Source: an uncultured Lachnospiraceae bacterium (GTDB taxonomy: Bacteria > Bacillota > Clostridia > Lachnospirales > Lachnospiraceae). From it: a stretch of 63,053 nt of DNA. The notes beneath the pieces are model-generated. The model was not told the DNA's origin. It made no database searches and worked only from the letters and a program-made list of their open reading frames with translations. Below, piece by piece: positions 43,598 to 52,538 of this stretch (positions are counted from its first letter, which is position 1; each line of letters begins with the position of its first letter). Both the position numbers and the translations under genes were made by a program. The DNA lies in the NCBI GenBank assembly GCA_910578115.1, contig CAJTPO010000027.1, forward strand, positions 1 to 63,053. Direction: 5' to 3'.

Positions 43598-44352
43598 CCG
43601 GCTCTTCCCTCCCGTTTCAAAAACACATATTTCTTCGTATCAGATAAATCGCTGCAATAGGAAAAGCCTAAGGCATGAAACTCCTTCATGCCTTCCGGCC
43701 GGCAGATATTGTTCTCCGCCAGAAAACGCACCATTTCACCCCGTGCCATCTTGGCCAGCGTGCCCTTCTGCTTTACCTTCCCGTCAGCCAATTCTCCGAA
43801 CTCCACAGTGATAAACTCATCTTCCGGCGTTATGTATTTCCCAATGCACTGCGAGTATTCCCGTGAGGCCAGATTGATGATCACCCGATCCTCTTTGGTC
43901 AGGCTTTGATAAAGCCGTGCGCCCCAGAACGCATATAAATCTCTGTATGTACCCACCGCCAGCTGCGCCTGCATCTCCAGACGATAAGGCACAACGCCGT
44001 CAAACGGCTTAAGCAGACCATAGAATCCCGAAAGAATGCGGAGATGCTCCCCCAAATAGGAAAGCGCCTCCGCCGTAAGCACACCCGGCGCCATATATTG
44101 ATACTGCAGACCCTCGTAGGACATCACCGCCGGCGTCAATCCCCGCTCCGGATCCATATTCCGGAAACGCTCATAATTCAACTCCGCCAACTTATCATTG
44201 CACTTCCATAATGCCCGTGCCTCCGCATAAGATAATGCCTGGATCGCTTTCATCAACGTCCTCGTCTCTGCTAGGAACTCCGGCAGACCGCAGGCCGCGA
44301 AAGAATCCGTATCCACATTCATTTTCTTCGCCGGTGAGATGATGATCTTCAC
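43594..44352 (-). CDS. yaaA: YaaA/DUF328 peroxide-stress protein
   Basis: A 252-residue protein with the family N-terminus MKIIISPAKKM and segments SYEGLQYQYMAPGVLTAEALSYLGEHLRILSGFYGLLKP and NLASREYSQCI. In Escherichia coli YaaA lowers free iron during hydrogen peroxide stress and binds DNA. The next gene upstream is a Bcp peroxiredoxin, so oxidative stress protection is a shared theme. It is coupled to the YjbR gene downstream. Confidence 0.92.
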   Translation of the reverse strand: MKIIISPAKKMNVDTDSFAACGLPEFLAETRTLMKAIQALSYAEARALWKCNDKLAELNYERFRNMDPERGLTPAVMSYEGLQYQYMAPGVLTAEALSYLGEHLRILSGFYGLLKPFDGVVPYRLEMQAQLAVGTYRDLYAFWGARLYQSLTKEDRVIINLASREYSQCIGKYITPEDEFITVEFGELADGKVKQKGTLAKMARGEMVRFLAENNICRPEGMKEFHALGFSYCSDLSDTKKYVFLKREGRAG

Positions 44353-44420
44353 TGATGAATACCTCTCTTTCTCAAACTACGCGTCCGTAAACCAGGATGC
44401 TGTCAGCGCCGGCCTAATCT

Positions 44421-44882
44421 CTACGCCTCTTCCAGCTCACCCAGCATCTGCGCCGGATTCTGCTCCGCCTTTACATTGCCGAAAGCTTTCACGATCACGC
44501 CTTCCTCATCGATCAGATACGTCGTGCGCACGACGCCCATGCTGACCTTGCCGTAGTTCTTCTTTTCCTGCCACACATCGTAAGCCTGGATGCAGGAAAG
44601 CTCCGGATCCGACAGCAGTGTAAACGGCAGCCCATACTTCTCCTCGAACTTCTTGTGGGAGGCCACACTGTCCTTGCTCACGCCCAGCACCACCGCGCCC
44701 TTTTCCTGGAACTGCGGATACATCTGACCGAAATTGCAGGCCTGCTTCGTACAGCCCGGCGTATTATCCTTCGGATAGAAATACAAAATAACTTTTTTGC
44801 CCTTATACTCTTCCAATGTGTGTATCTGTCCGTTCTGATCCGGCAGGGAAAATGCCGGCGCTTTAGTTCCTGTCTGTAACAT
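44421..44882 (-). CDS. bcp: Thioredoxin-dependent peroxiredoxin (Bcp/PrxQ)
   Basis: A 153-residue peroxiredoxin that reduces peroxides with thioredoxin electrons. The peroxidatic Cys44 and resolving Cys49 lie in TPGCTKQAC. FYPKDNTPGC and FTLLSDPE are family motifs. The start at 44882 (MLQTGTK) follows GGAGGACAGAAC; the longer frame is unsupported. Confidence 0.94.
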   Translation of the reverse strand: MLQTGTKAPAFSLPDQNGQIHTLEEYKGKKVILYFYPKDNTPGCTKQACNFGQMYPQFQEKGAVVLGVSKDSVASHKKFEEKYGLPFTLLSDPELSCIQAYDVWQEKKNYGKVSMGVVRTTYLIDEEGVIVKAFGNVKAEQNPAQMLGELEEA

Positions 44883-44939
44883 GTTCTGTCCTCCTCTTTT
44901 CTGTTGATCGTCTCGCTGTTTGTCCTGCATACATGCAAC

Positions 44940-44972
44940 AAGCTGCACAGTATTCTCACCGACCGTGCAGCT
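44940..44972. other. Inverted repeat upstream of bcp
   Basis: The arms aagctgcac and gtgcagctt (9 bp) with a 15-base spacer lie between the bcp start and the TrpB2 stop. No T-run is present. It could be a repressor site or a weak terminator. Confidence 0.4.
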
Positions 44973-45101
44973 TATGTGCCGTTCCAGGCAAAAACATTAC
45001 CATCATACTATGTGCATTCGCCATCTATCTTATACCGATATACCACTGTACTCCTCCATATCTGCCGAAAAGCCGCCGTCTGATCGCACGGCTTGCTTTC
45101 C

Positions 45102-46481
45102 TCACTGCCGGCCGGAAACCTTCGGCAGCTTCGCAATGGCTTTCTCAAGCTCCGCATCCGCAGGAACGTAATCCTCCATTTCACCGTCATTATATCTCTG
45201 ATAAGCCACCATGTCGAAATAGCCCGTGCCGGTCAGACCGAATACGATATTCTTCTCTTCCCCTGTCTCCTTACACTTCATCGCCTCGTCAATGGCAACC
45301 TTGATCGCATGGCTGCTCTCCGGCGCCGGCAGGATTCCTTCCACTCTCGCAAAAGTCTCCGCCGCCTGAAACACTTCCGTCTGCGCCACGCTTCTCGCTT
45401 CCATAAGTCCCTGATCATACAGCTCGGAAACCACGGAACTCATGCCATGGTAACGCAGTCCACCCGAATGGCTGGCCGAGGGAATGAAACCGCTTCCCAG
45501 CGTATACATCTTCGCCAGCGGGCATACCTTACCCGTGTCGCAGAAATCATAAGCGTAAACGCCTCTCGTCAGACTCGGACAGGATGCCGGCTCCACCGCG
45601 ATGATCTTATAATCCGCCTCGCCTCTTAAGATTTCCCCCGCAAAAGGAGAGATCAGGCCGCCCAGATTGGAGCCGCCGCCCGCACAGCCGATGATCGTGT
45701 CCGCCTTGATGCCGTATTTATCAAGCGCCGCCTTCGTCTCCAGGCCGATGATCGACTGGTGCAGCATTACCTGAGACAATACGGATCCCAGCACATAGCG
45801 GTATCCCTCCTGACCGGTGGCCGCCTCCACTGCCTCCGAGATCGCACACCCCAGGCTTCCCGTCGTCCCCGGGAATTCCTCATTGATCCTGCGGCCGACA
45901 TTCGTCTCCATCGAAGGAGAAGGCGTTACTTTCGCGCCGTAAGTGCGCATCACCTCCCGGCGGAAAGGCTTCTGCTCATAAGAGCATTTCACCATATATA
46001 CCTGACAGTCCAGTTCAAAATAAGAACAAGCCATGGAGAGCGCCGTTCCCCACTGCCCTGCGCCGGTCTCCGTCGTCACACCCTTGAGCCCCTGCTGCTT
46101 CGCATAGTAAGCCTGCGCGATCGCGGAATTCAACTTATGGCTTCCCGACGTGTTGTTGCCCTCAAATTTGTAATAAATGTGCGCCGGCGTACCCAACCTT
46201 TCTTCCAGGCAATATGCCCGCACAAGCGGCGACGGACGGTACATCTTATAGAAATCACGAATCTCCGTGGGAATATCGAAATAAGCCGTCTCATCATCCA
46301 GCTCCTGCTTCGCCAGCTCCCTGCAGAAGATGCCCGAAAGCTCCTCCACCGTGATCGGCTGCAGTGTTTCCAGATTTAAGATCGGCGCCGGTTTCTTCTT
46401 CATATCTGCGCGGACGTTATACCACTGTCTCGGCATTTCCTGTTCTTCAAGATAAATTTTGTATGGGATCTTGTGTTCCAT
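45102..46481 (-). CDS. Tryptophan synthase beta-like PLP enzyme (TrpB2)
   Basis: A 459-residue TrpB of the second type. EGNNTSGSHKLNSAIAQAYYAKQQG carries the PLP lysine (in SHKLN), TTETGAGQWGTALSMACSYF follows, and CAGGGSNLGG is the phosphate-binding loop. TrpB2 has a long N-terminal arm (about 100 residues here) and does not need TrpA; it makes tryptophan from indole and serine. There is no other trp gene nearby, so salvage of indole is the likely use. It stands alone. Confidence 0.92.
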   Translation of the reverse strand: MEHKIPYKIYLEEQEMPRQWYNVRADMKKKPAPILNLETLQPITVEELSGIFCRELAKQELDDETAYFDIPTEIRDFYKMYRPSPLVRAYCLEERLGTPAHIYYKFEGNNTSGSHKLNSAIAQAYYAKQQGLKGVTTETGAGQWGTALSMACSYFELDCQVYMVKCSYEQKPFRREVMRTYGAKVTPSPSMETNVGRRINEEFPGTTGSLGCAISEAVEAATGQEGYRYVLGSVLSQVMLHQSIIGLETKAALDKYGIKADTIIGCAGGGSNLGGLISPFAGEILRGEADYKIIAVEPASCPSLTRGVYAYDFCDTGKVCPLAKMYTLGSGFIPSASHSGGLRYHGMSSVVSELYDQGLMEARSVAQTEVFQAAETFARVEGILPAPESSHAIKVAIDEAMKCKETGEEKNIVFGLTGTGYFDMVAYQRYNDGEMEDYVPADAELEKAIAKLPKVSGRQ

Positions 46482-46600
46482 TGCTGTTTCCTCTCTTTAA
46501 TCACTTATTTTCCGATAGATACGATTACTCTATAGTACTTTACCATATTACAGGCAAAGTGTTAAGGCTCTATTTCGGTCATTTCGCTTCTTTTCCCATC

Positions 46601-48046
46601 TCATTCTTTTATCTTCCAATACCCATTTCTGGTTGAACCCTCGTGGACTATAATACCTTGATCCGCCAGCTCTTTTATATTTTTTTGAACAGCTCGCCTT
46701 GAAATTTTTATTATTTCCGCCATCTCCGCTTGTGTGATTCTCGAATTTTTCCGGATCATCTGCATTATTTTTTGCTGCGTTGCATTCAAACCGTTTGGCG
46801 AACTTTTTGGCGAACTTTTTGGCGAACTTTTTGGCGAACTTTTTGGCGAACTTTGAGCCTCATTACCACTGTAAGAAGGTCTGTATAAATTTACCCTGAA
46901 ACTGTCCCCAATCTCCAGTAATTCCGGATCCCGGATTCCATATTCCCTGCAGGAACTAAACATTCTTTTAATTCCGGTTCCCCAGCTTTCGATGATCCTC
47001 ATCCTGCTGAACACTTCTGCAATACATCGATTGCGAATCTTAGAACCACCTTCCTTAATCTGTTCTATCGTCAGACCTCCGTAAAGCATCCCCGGAGATG
47101 TTACCTCTACTCTGTCATCATATACTGCAACCTGTACACATGCTCTGTCTAAAAAATTCCTGTGTGTCACAGCATTCACAATCGCCTCTCTGATTGCTTC
47201 CGTCGGCAATTCATAGGCTTCATTTCTGACAAGGTCCTTTATTTCAGCTCCCAGATTAATATGTTTCAATACAAAATCATAGGCCTCTTCAATCTGCTCA
47301 TAAAGCGGTCCCTCGAAATCTCTTTTATCAATAAAAACAACCCTCTCCGTTCCTTTAAATAAAGCACACTGAATTTTAGCAAAAGGGAATACATTATCAG
47401 TCAACAGAACAAACGCATTCGTTGGCAGCAATGTCCCATCCATATTTCTAACTACACCCCAATTAATCAAATTCTGTATTGTAACATCTTTTATCTTCTC
47501 TTTTTCACTATTCGATTTGGCCGCTTCTACCATATATCTTTTTATTGCTCCACACAGCTGTTCTGCTTTGCCGGCATCATATTTATGCTCTACGCACACC
47601 ATCTCATCAAAAGAACGATGAGTCCCCTGTAATTCCAGATCTTTTAAAACAGCTTCATCAGCGGGTCTGGACGTTCCCGATACTCTGATGTAAGTGCCTG
47701 TCTCTTTTCCAAGTGACTTGATATAATATGGCCGGTTCGCCCCCGGATATATATTAATGACAATTACACTTTTTCCATCAATGGTGTTTACTCCAATATT
47801 CGGAAAAATCTGCGGACAGCACATATCGGAGATAGTATTTGTAATATTGTCTATAATCTTAAAAACTCCATCTTTATCGACACCTACAATCTCATGTGTT
47901 TCATCGTCAATGCCAATGACAATCTTCCCGCCTGCAGTGTTTGCAAATGCAATGACGCTTTTTATATATTTTTCGCTCTTTTGAGGCACTTCACGTTTAA
48001 ATTCAATATTGACAGATTCTCCAAACTTAATTTCATCTACCAGCAT
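46601..48046 (-). CDS. AlbA_2 (Schlafen-like) ATP-binding regulator with repetitive linker
   Basis: A 481-residue protein. The N-terminal AlbA_2/Schlafen domain has SVNIEFKREVPQ and FANTAGGKIVIGIDD (about residues 10-45). A central HATPase-like region has LPTEAIREAIVNAVTHRNF and GGLTIEQIKEGGSKIRN. Near residue 397-416 a linker repeats SSPK four times, ending SSPNG. The C-terminal winged helix ITQAEMAEIIKISRRAVQKNIKELADQG binds DNA. Such proteins are usually transcription regulators, often near mobile or defence genes. Base composition is AT-rich relative to TrpB2. Confidence 0.85.
   Translation of the reverse strand: MLVDEIKFGESVNIEFKREVPQKSEKYIKSVIAFANTAGGKIVIGIDDETHEIVGVDKDGVFKIIDNITNTISDMCCPQIFPNIGVNTIDGKSVIVINIYPGANRPYYIKSLGKETGTYIRVSGTSRPADEAVLKDLELQGTHRSFDEMVCVEHKYDAGKAEQLCGAIKRYMVEAAKSNSEKEKIKDVTIQNLINWGVVRNMDGTLLPTNAFVLLTDNVFPFAKIQCALFKGTERVVFIDKRDFEGPLYEQIEEAYDFVLKHINLGAEIKDLVRNEAYELPTEAIREAIVNAVTHRNFLDRACVQVAVYDDRVEVTSPGMLYGGLTIEQIKEGGSKIRNRCIAEVFSRMRIIESWGTGIKRMFSSCREYGIRDPELLEIGDSFRVNLYRPSYSGNEAQSSPKSSPKSSPKSSPKSSPNGLNATQQKIMQMIRKNSRITQAEMAEIIKISRRAVQKNIKELADQGIIVHEGSTRNGYWKIKE
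46795..46856 (-). repeat. 12-bp tandem repeat coding for the SSPK linker
   Basis: Five copies of a 12-base unit (ggcgaacttttt on the plus strand) begin at 46797, 46809, 46821, 46833 and 46845. Since 12 is a multiple of three, copy-number change alters linker length without a frameshift. Confidence 0.9.
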
Positions 48047-48072
48047 TCTCTTTTCTCCTCAAATCTGCATTT

Positions 48073-48258
48073 TTACTCTGCTTTGCAATAAATACCCGCT
48101 GATATGTCTTGATAGAATATGCTCTGCATCAGCCAGTATAATTTCAATAATTGACTGGTCTCTGCGGCTTGAATTGCGCTTAACTGATATTCCCGCAGAT
48201 TCAGGTCATCCTGATCGCGCAATAAATCAAAGGTCAGGAATTTTAAATATACGATAAA
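48073..48258 (-). pseudogene. Possible coding remnant with no start codon
   Basis: A 61-codon open frame ends in TAA at 48073 and reads like a real protein tail (FDLLRDQDDLNLREYQL, QAAETSQLLKLYWLMQSIF). It has no ATG near its beginning and no recognised family. It lies in the AT-rich gap between the AlbA_2 gene and the AraC gene. Confidence 0.3.
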
Positions 48259-48305
48259 TTATATCACAATTCCATGATATAAACTACCGCCTTCTAAACC
48301 ACACG

Positions 48306-49205
48306 CTATTTCATTCGCTCTTTCTTTTCCGCCCCCCCCCAGGAAATTGTAGACTGGTCGAACATCTTCCGGAACTGCGAGGGCGTGCACTGATTCTGTC
48401 TCTTAAAAGCCCGGTTAAAGGACGCGATACTGGAAAATCCGGACTGCAGCGCAACATCCATGATGGACGCCGCCGGATTCTCCAGAAGCTCCGTTGCCTT
48501 CGCAATGCGCAGAGAGGTCACATACTCTGGAAAGGACATCTGATAGTACTCCTTAAAAAGACGCGAAAAATGATATTTGCTGAATCCCGCAAAGGCTGCC
48601 GTATCTTCCAGCGAAACATCATTCATATAACGTTCCCGGAGAAATTTCGATATGGCCACAAATTTCTGATCATAGGCTTTCTGCTGCGGTGTTTTTGAGG
48701 CGGAAAGCTCGCTTTGCAGTAAAGTATTGTGATTGCCCACCACAATAAAGAACCTCAGCAGTAATTCATACATCCGCAGCTCCCGGAAGGCTTCTCTTCC
48801 ATAAAAGATATCCTTGATGCGCAGCAACAGCTCCAACGGGTTTTCTTCAAATGCAACACCGTCATGGATATCCAGGATTGGATTTGAAAGAAAAAGCTGC
48901 TTATTGGCCGCAAAATCATGGAGCTGCGGCAAAAATATATTGGAAAATTGAAGGATCAGATTGGGCTTATTGGTTGTCTGGACAATGGAATGCAACGTCC
49001 TTGGAGCGATCAGCGCAATCTGATCACGGTTCATCTCCCATGTCTCCGTGCCCAGACTCAGCGTATATTCATCGTTAAGCGGCACTATGATCTCCATGAA
49101 ATTATGCCAGTGGTTTGGAAAAGAATAATAATAATGTCCGTATGAAACATTCAGCGACATCGAATGGTCAAACAGTAAAGGTTCAGACAAATCTGATTTG
49201 ATCAT
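48306..49205 (-). CDS. AraC-family regulator, divergent from the VOC/ABC cluster
   Basis: A 299-residue protein with an N-terminal cupin (HYYYSFPNHWHNFMEIIVPLNDEYTLSLG) and a C-terminal pair of helix-turn-helix motifs (VSLEDTAAFAGFSKYHFSRLFKEYYQMSFPEYV, MDVALQSGFSSIASFNRAFKRQNQCTPSQFRK). It is divergent from the VOC, sugar ABC transporter and oxidoreductase genes and is the natural candidate for their activator. A G9 tract lies in codons near its C-terminus (SWGGAEK). Slippage there would change only the last dozen residues. The gap 49206-49611 to the next gene must hold both promoters; no clear boxes were fixed. Confidence 0.88.
   Translation of the reverse strand: MIKSDLSEPLLFDHSMSLNVSYGHYYYSFPNHWHNFMEIIVPLNDEYTLSLGTETWEMNRDQIALIAPRTLHSIVQTTNKPNLILQFSNIFLPQLHDFAANKQLFLSNPILDIHDGVAFEENPLELLLRIKDIFYGREAFRELRMYELLLRFFIVVGNHNTLLQSELSASKTPQQKAYDQKFVAISKFLRERYMNDVSLEDTAAFAGFSKYHFSRLFKEYYQMSFPEYVTSLRIAKATELLENPAASIMDVALQSGFSSIASFNRAFKRQNQCTPSQFRKMFDQSTISWGGAEKKERMK
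48332..48340 (-). repeat. G9 homopolymer inside the 3' end of the AraC gene
   Basis: Nine consecutive G on the coding strand within the codons for W-G-G-A, about 11 codons before the stop. Confidence 0.7.
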
Positions 49206-49611
49206 AGAAAGAAATCCTCCTCATATTATATATAACCTCTCACGCTCTCCTTACATACCACCCCGTATCAGTTACGGATGGCGTTTCCGAATCCTGATCC
49301 CCGTATAAATATCTCTGCAGAATATCTGTCCGGCTGCTCTTATATTGCGCAGAAGTCAATAGAAAGTGTTAGATTATCTGCATTATATATTAATTATTGC
49401 TCTAGTTATATATGCTACTTGCATAATTTTATCCTCTATTTTTTGTATAAATGTACTAACTGAATAAATTTGGTATATCGTTGCACCTCATCACAGAGCA
49501 ATTTTCTATATCTATGGCGCAATAATTGAATAGAATTGTGCACATTTTGAATGTATAGTGAAGATACCAAAACCGAAGCGCGCATCGGAAATACGATGGG
49601 AGGAAAGAACA

Positions 49612-50058
49612 ATGGGTGTTATCAACGGAAAAAATATTTGTCAGATTGCCCTGGTGGTAAAGGATCTGGATAAAACAGTAGAGGAATATGCAAAATTATT
49701 CGGCGTTCCGAAGCCGGAAGCATTCCGTGTCCCGGAAGAAGCAATCGCACATACAACTTTTAAGGGAGAAGCAAGCAGGACGAGAGCCAGACTGGCGGTT
49801 TTTGATCTGGGACAGGTTGTGCTGGAGATCACGGAACCGGATGATGAGCCAAGCTCCTGGAAAGATTTCCTGGAGAAAAACGGCGACGGTATCCACCACA
49901 TTGCATTTATGACCGATGACAGAGAAGCAGCAGTCAAATATTTCGAGGAGAATGACATGCCCATCCGTCACTACGGAGAATATGAGGGCGGAAACTACAC
50001 AGTATTTGACAGCAAAGAGAAATTAGCAACTTTTGTACAGGTGAAATACGAACCGTAA
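49612..50058 (+). CDS. VOC (glyoxalase-like) family protein 1
   Basis: A 148-residue protein with two beta-alpha-beta-beta-beta units. ICQIALVVKDLDKTVEEYAKLFGV starts the first and GDGIHHIAFMTDDREAAVKYFE the second, with His in HHIAF and Glu in VVLEITEP as probable metal ligands. The pattern is close to methylmalonyl-CoA epimerase and related isomerases, but the substrate is not known. The start at 49612 follows GGAGGAAAGAACA. First gene of a rightward cluster; a paralogue occurs at 55774. Confidence 0.85.
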   Translation: MGVINGKNICQIALVVKDLDKTVEEYAKLFGVPKPEAFRVPEEAIAHTTFKGEASRTRARLAVFDLGQVVLEITEPDDEPSSWKDFLEKNGDGIHHIAFMTDDREAAVKYFEENDMPIRHYGEYEGGNYTVFDSKEKLATFVQVKYEP

Positions 50059-50090
50059 GGAAAAACAGGATTCCAGAAAGGAGTAATCTT

Positions 50091-51581
50091 ATGAAGAGAA
50101 AATTAACAGCAGCTATCATGGCGGCATGTATGGTTACAGGTTTACTGGCAGGATGCGGCGACTCCGCTGCAGACAGTTCGGGAAGCACATCCGGCGATAC
50201 CCAGACCGAAGCGGTGCAGGAAAGCACCACCACAACAGAAGCGGAGGCGGCTCCTGAACTTTCAGAAGAAGATAAACAGGCGCAGGAAAAAGTAAAAATG
50301 AACATAGATGAGCTTCTGGCCAACGGTCTTGAGATCGAAGATACCGATCTGACCGGTGAATTCTCCTACTGGTCTGCTTTTACGGGCGATTCCGCCGTCT
50401 GGGAGCAGAGCCGTGTGGACGCTTTCAACGAATTATACGCAGACAAAGGCATTAAATGCAACGTGCAGTTCGTTCCGGACGGAGCCGGTGTCAGCAACGG
50501 CAAACTTCTGTCCGCCATCGCCGGAGGACAGGCTCCCGACCTGATCATCTGCGATAACGCAACCGCTGCCTATTCCTACGCGGCAAACGGCAGTTTCGAA
50601 ATGTTACAGCCCTATCTGGATAAAGTTGACCTGAATGTAGATAACTTCTTCCCCGGCTGTAAAGACGTTATCTATTATAAAGACGAGCCTTACCTGATCC
50701 CGCAGGATACCAACGTTATGCTGCTCTACTACAACCCGGATATGGTTACCGAGGCCGGCCTGGATCCGGAAACTCCGCCCACCACGCTGGACGAGCTGGA
50801 CGCATGGGCAGAAGCTCTGACCATCCAGAACGACGACGGATCTTATGCGAGATTCGGTCTGATCCCCTGGCTTGACCTGCAGACAGACGCCTTCACACTG
50901 CCTTTCTTCTTCGGTGCAGATGTGTACGACGCTTCCACCAATACCCTGAACCTGACGTCTCCGGAAATGGTTGCCTGCATGGAGTGGTTCCAGAGTTACG
51001 GTGAGAAATATGATCCTGAGCGTATTTCTTCCTTTACTTCCGGCCTGGGCGGCATGTTTTCACCCGACCACGCCTTTATGACCGGCAAAGTTGCCATGAC
51101 CATCACTGGTAACTGGTTTACGGGAGCACTGAGAACTTACGCTCCTGATGTGAACTATAAAGTGTGTGCAATCCCCGCTCCGGAAGGCGGACGTTCCAAC
51201 AGCACCACTTTCGCCACCAATGTTTTCGCGATTCCACAGGGTTCCAAAAACCCCGAACTGGCTACCTTGTTCATCAAGTTCTGTATGTCCGGCGCAGTTA
51301 ACGAGGACAACTTTGCCGAGTGGAGAAGTATACCCACCAGTGATGCGGAATTTGACAATGTGAGCCTGACCAAGAACGGCGATGAAATCTATGCGTTGGA
51401 GAGAGAACTGGCTAATTCGCCCGAGAATGGTATTCCGGCACTGTGTTCCGTCTCCACGGAACTGGCAAAGGCAATGGTTACCTTCCGCGAGAGCGTTATC
51501 TACGGAAATACCACGGATATCGCCGGTGAACTGCAGAAACTGCAGGATAAATATCAGGCGGAACTTGATAAGAACAACTAA
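50091..51581 (+). CDS. Sugar ABC transporter substrate-binding lipoprotein
   Basis: A 496-residue family 1 carbohydrate-binding protein. The signal peptide ends in the lipobox LLAGC (Cys at residue 22), followed by a Ser/Thr/Glu linker. The mature part has FSYWSAFTGDSAVWEQSRVDAFNELY, APDLIICDNATAAYSYAANG and the PQDTNVMLLYYNPDMVTEAGLDP hinge segment, and ends near LQDKYQAEL. It binds a sugar or glycoside outside the cell and passes it to the two permeases downstream. The ribosome binding site is AAAGGAG. Confidence 0.93.
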   Translation: MKRKLTAAIMAACMVTGLLAGCGDSAADSSGSTSGDTQTEAVQESTTTTEAEAAPELSEEDKQAQEKVKMNIDELLANGLEIEDTDLTGEFSYWSAFTGDSAVWEQSRVDAFNELYADKGIKCNVQFVPDGAGVSNGKLLSAIAGGQAPDLIICDNATAAYSYAANGSFEMLQPYLDKVDLNVDNFFPGCKDVIYYKDEPYLIPQDTNVMLLYYNPDMVTEAGLDPETPPTTLDELDAWAEALTIQNDDGSYARFGLIPWLDLQTDAFTLPFFFGADVYDASTNTLNLTSPEMVACMEWFQSYGEKYDPERISSFTSGLGGMFSPDHAFMTGKVAMTITGNWFTGALRTYAPDVNYKVCAIPAPEGGRSNSTTFATNVFAIPQGSKNPELATLFIKFCMSGAVNEDNFAEWRSIPTSDAEFDNVSLTKNGDEIYALERELANSPENGIPALCSVSTELAKAMVTFRESVIYGNTTDIAGELQKLQDKYQAELDKNN

Positions 51582-51617
51582 CGGGTATATACCCTGCATT
51601 TCGTTGATATTATGTCA

Positions 51618-51640
51618 AGAAGCCCCAATTCGGGGCTTCT
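51618..51640 (+). other. Stable hairpin between the binding-protein and permease genes
   Basis: A 9-bp stem (agaagcccc / ggggcttct) with a five-base loop lies about 37 bases after the binding-protein stop. Such hairpins often protect the abundant binding-protein mRNA or limit read-through to the permeases. Confidence 0.6.
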
Positions 51641-51668
51641 CCGGCATATATCAAGAAAGGAGATTCTC

Positions 51669-52526
51669 ATGAAGTCCACACGAGCCTCTGCTAGGAGAAG
51701 AAAATTTCCCAGCCTTGAAGCAGTCACTCTTTATGTTATATTAACCGTTTTGGCCATTTTGTTCGTTCTCCCTGTGTTTTACCTTTTCATGGGCGCGTTC
51801 AAGGCTGAGAGTGAATTGTTCCGCGTACCCTTTAAATGGCTGCCGGATAAATTCATACTCGACAATTTCAGCAATATGTTTCAGTCCATTCCCTTTATGC
51901 GTTACCTGAAAAATACAATGATCATTGTAGCGTTTAACATTGTCGGCTCCCTGCTTTCCTGTTCGCTGGTAGCCTATGGATTTTCAAGGCTGCGGTGGCC
52001 GGGACGGGATAAAGTATTTATTCTTGTGTTGATCACCATGATCCTCCCTTATCAGGTAACATTGGTTCCGCTGTTCCTTATGTTTACGAAAATAAAGTGG
52101 ATCGGTACCTTTCTGCCGCTTATCGTACCCTGCTTTTTCGGAAATCCCTTTTTTATTTTCCTGCTGCGGCAGTTCTTTACGGGAATTCCGCAGGATATCT
52201 CCGAAGCGGCGAGAATTGACGGTGCAAGTGAATTTACCATCTTTTCCAGACTGATACTTCCCATGGCGAAGCCCGCTCTGACAACCGTAGCGCTTTTCGC
52301 ATTCATCCGTTCATGGAATGACTTCCTGGGACCACTGGTCTTTCTGGGAAGAGACGAACTGTACACGCTGTCGCTGGCAGCTTCCATGCTGAAGTCCAAT
52401 CTGGATCCCAACTGGAGCGTACTTCTGGCTCTGGGTACGGTCATGATCCTGCCGGTGCTGCTCATATTCTTCGTCATGCAGAAATACTTCATTCAAGGTA
52501 TCGCCATGTCGGGAATCAAAGGATAG
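51669..52526 (+). CDS. Carbohydrate ABC transporter permease, MalG type
   Basis: A 285-residue permease with six membrane segments. The EAA loop reads EAARIDGASEFTIFSRLILPMAKPAL. The N-terminal LPVFYLFMGAFKAESELF and the C-terminal QKYFIQGIAMSGIKG are typical of MalG/LacG partners. The start at 51669 follows AAAGGAGATTCTC. The MalG-type gene precedes the MalF-type gene, the reverse of the common order. Confidence 0.93.
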   Translation: MKSTRASARRRKFPSLEAVTLYVILTVLAILFVLPVFYLFMGAFKAESELFRVPFKWLPDKFILDNFSNMFQSIPFMRYLKNTMIIVAFNIVGSLLSCSLVAYGFSRLRWPGRDKVFILVLITMILPYQVTLVPLFLMFTKIKWIGTFLPLIVPCFFGNPFFIFLLRQFFTGIPQDISEAARIDGASEFTIFSRLILPMAKPALTTVALFAFIRSWNDFLGPLVFLGRDELYTLSLAASMLKSNLDPNWSVLLALGTVMILPVLLIFFVMQKYFIQGIAMSGIKG

Positions 52527-52538
52527 GAGGTGGAACGA

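Noticed and set aside
44940..44972. Intrinsic terminator for TrpB2
   Set aside because: The inverted repeat lacks a T-run in either direction and lies 130 bases from the stop; kept only as an inverted repeat.
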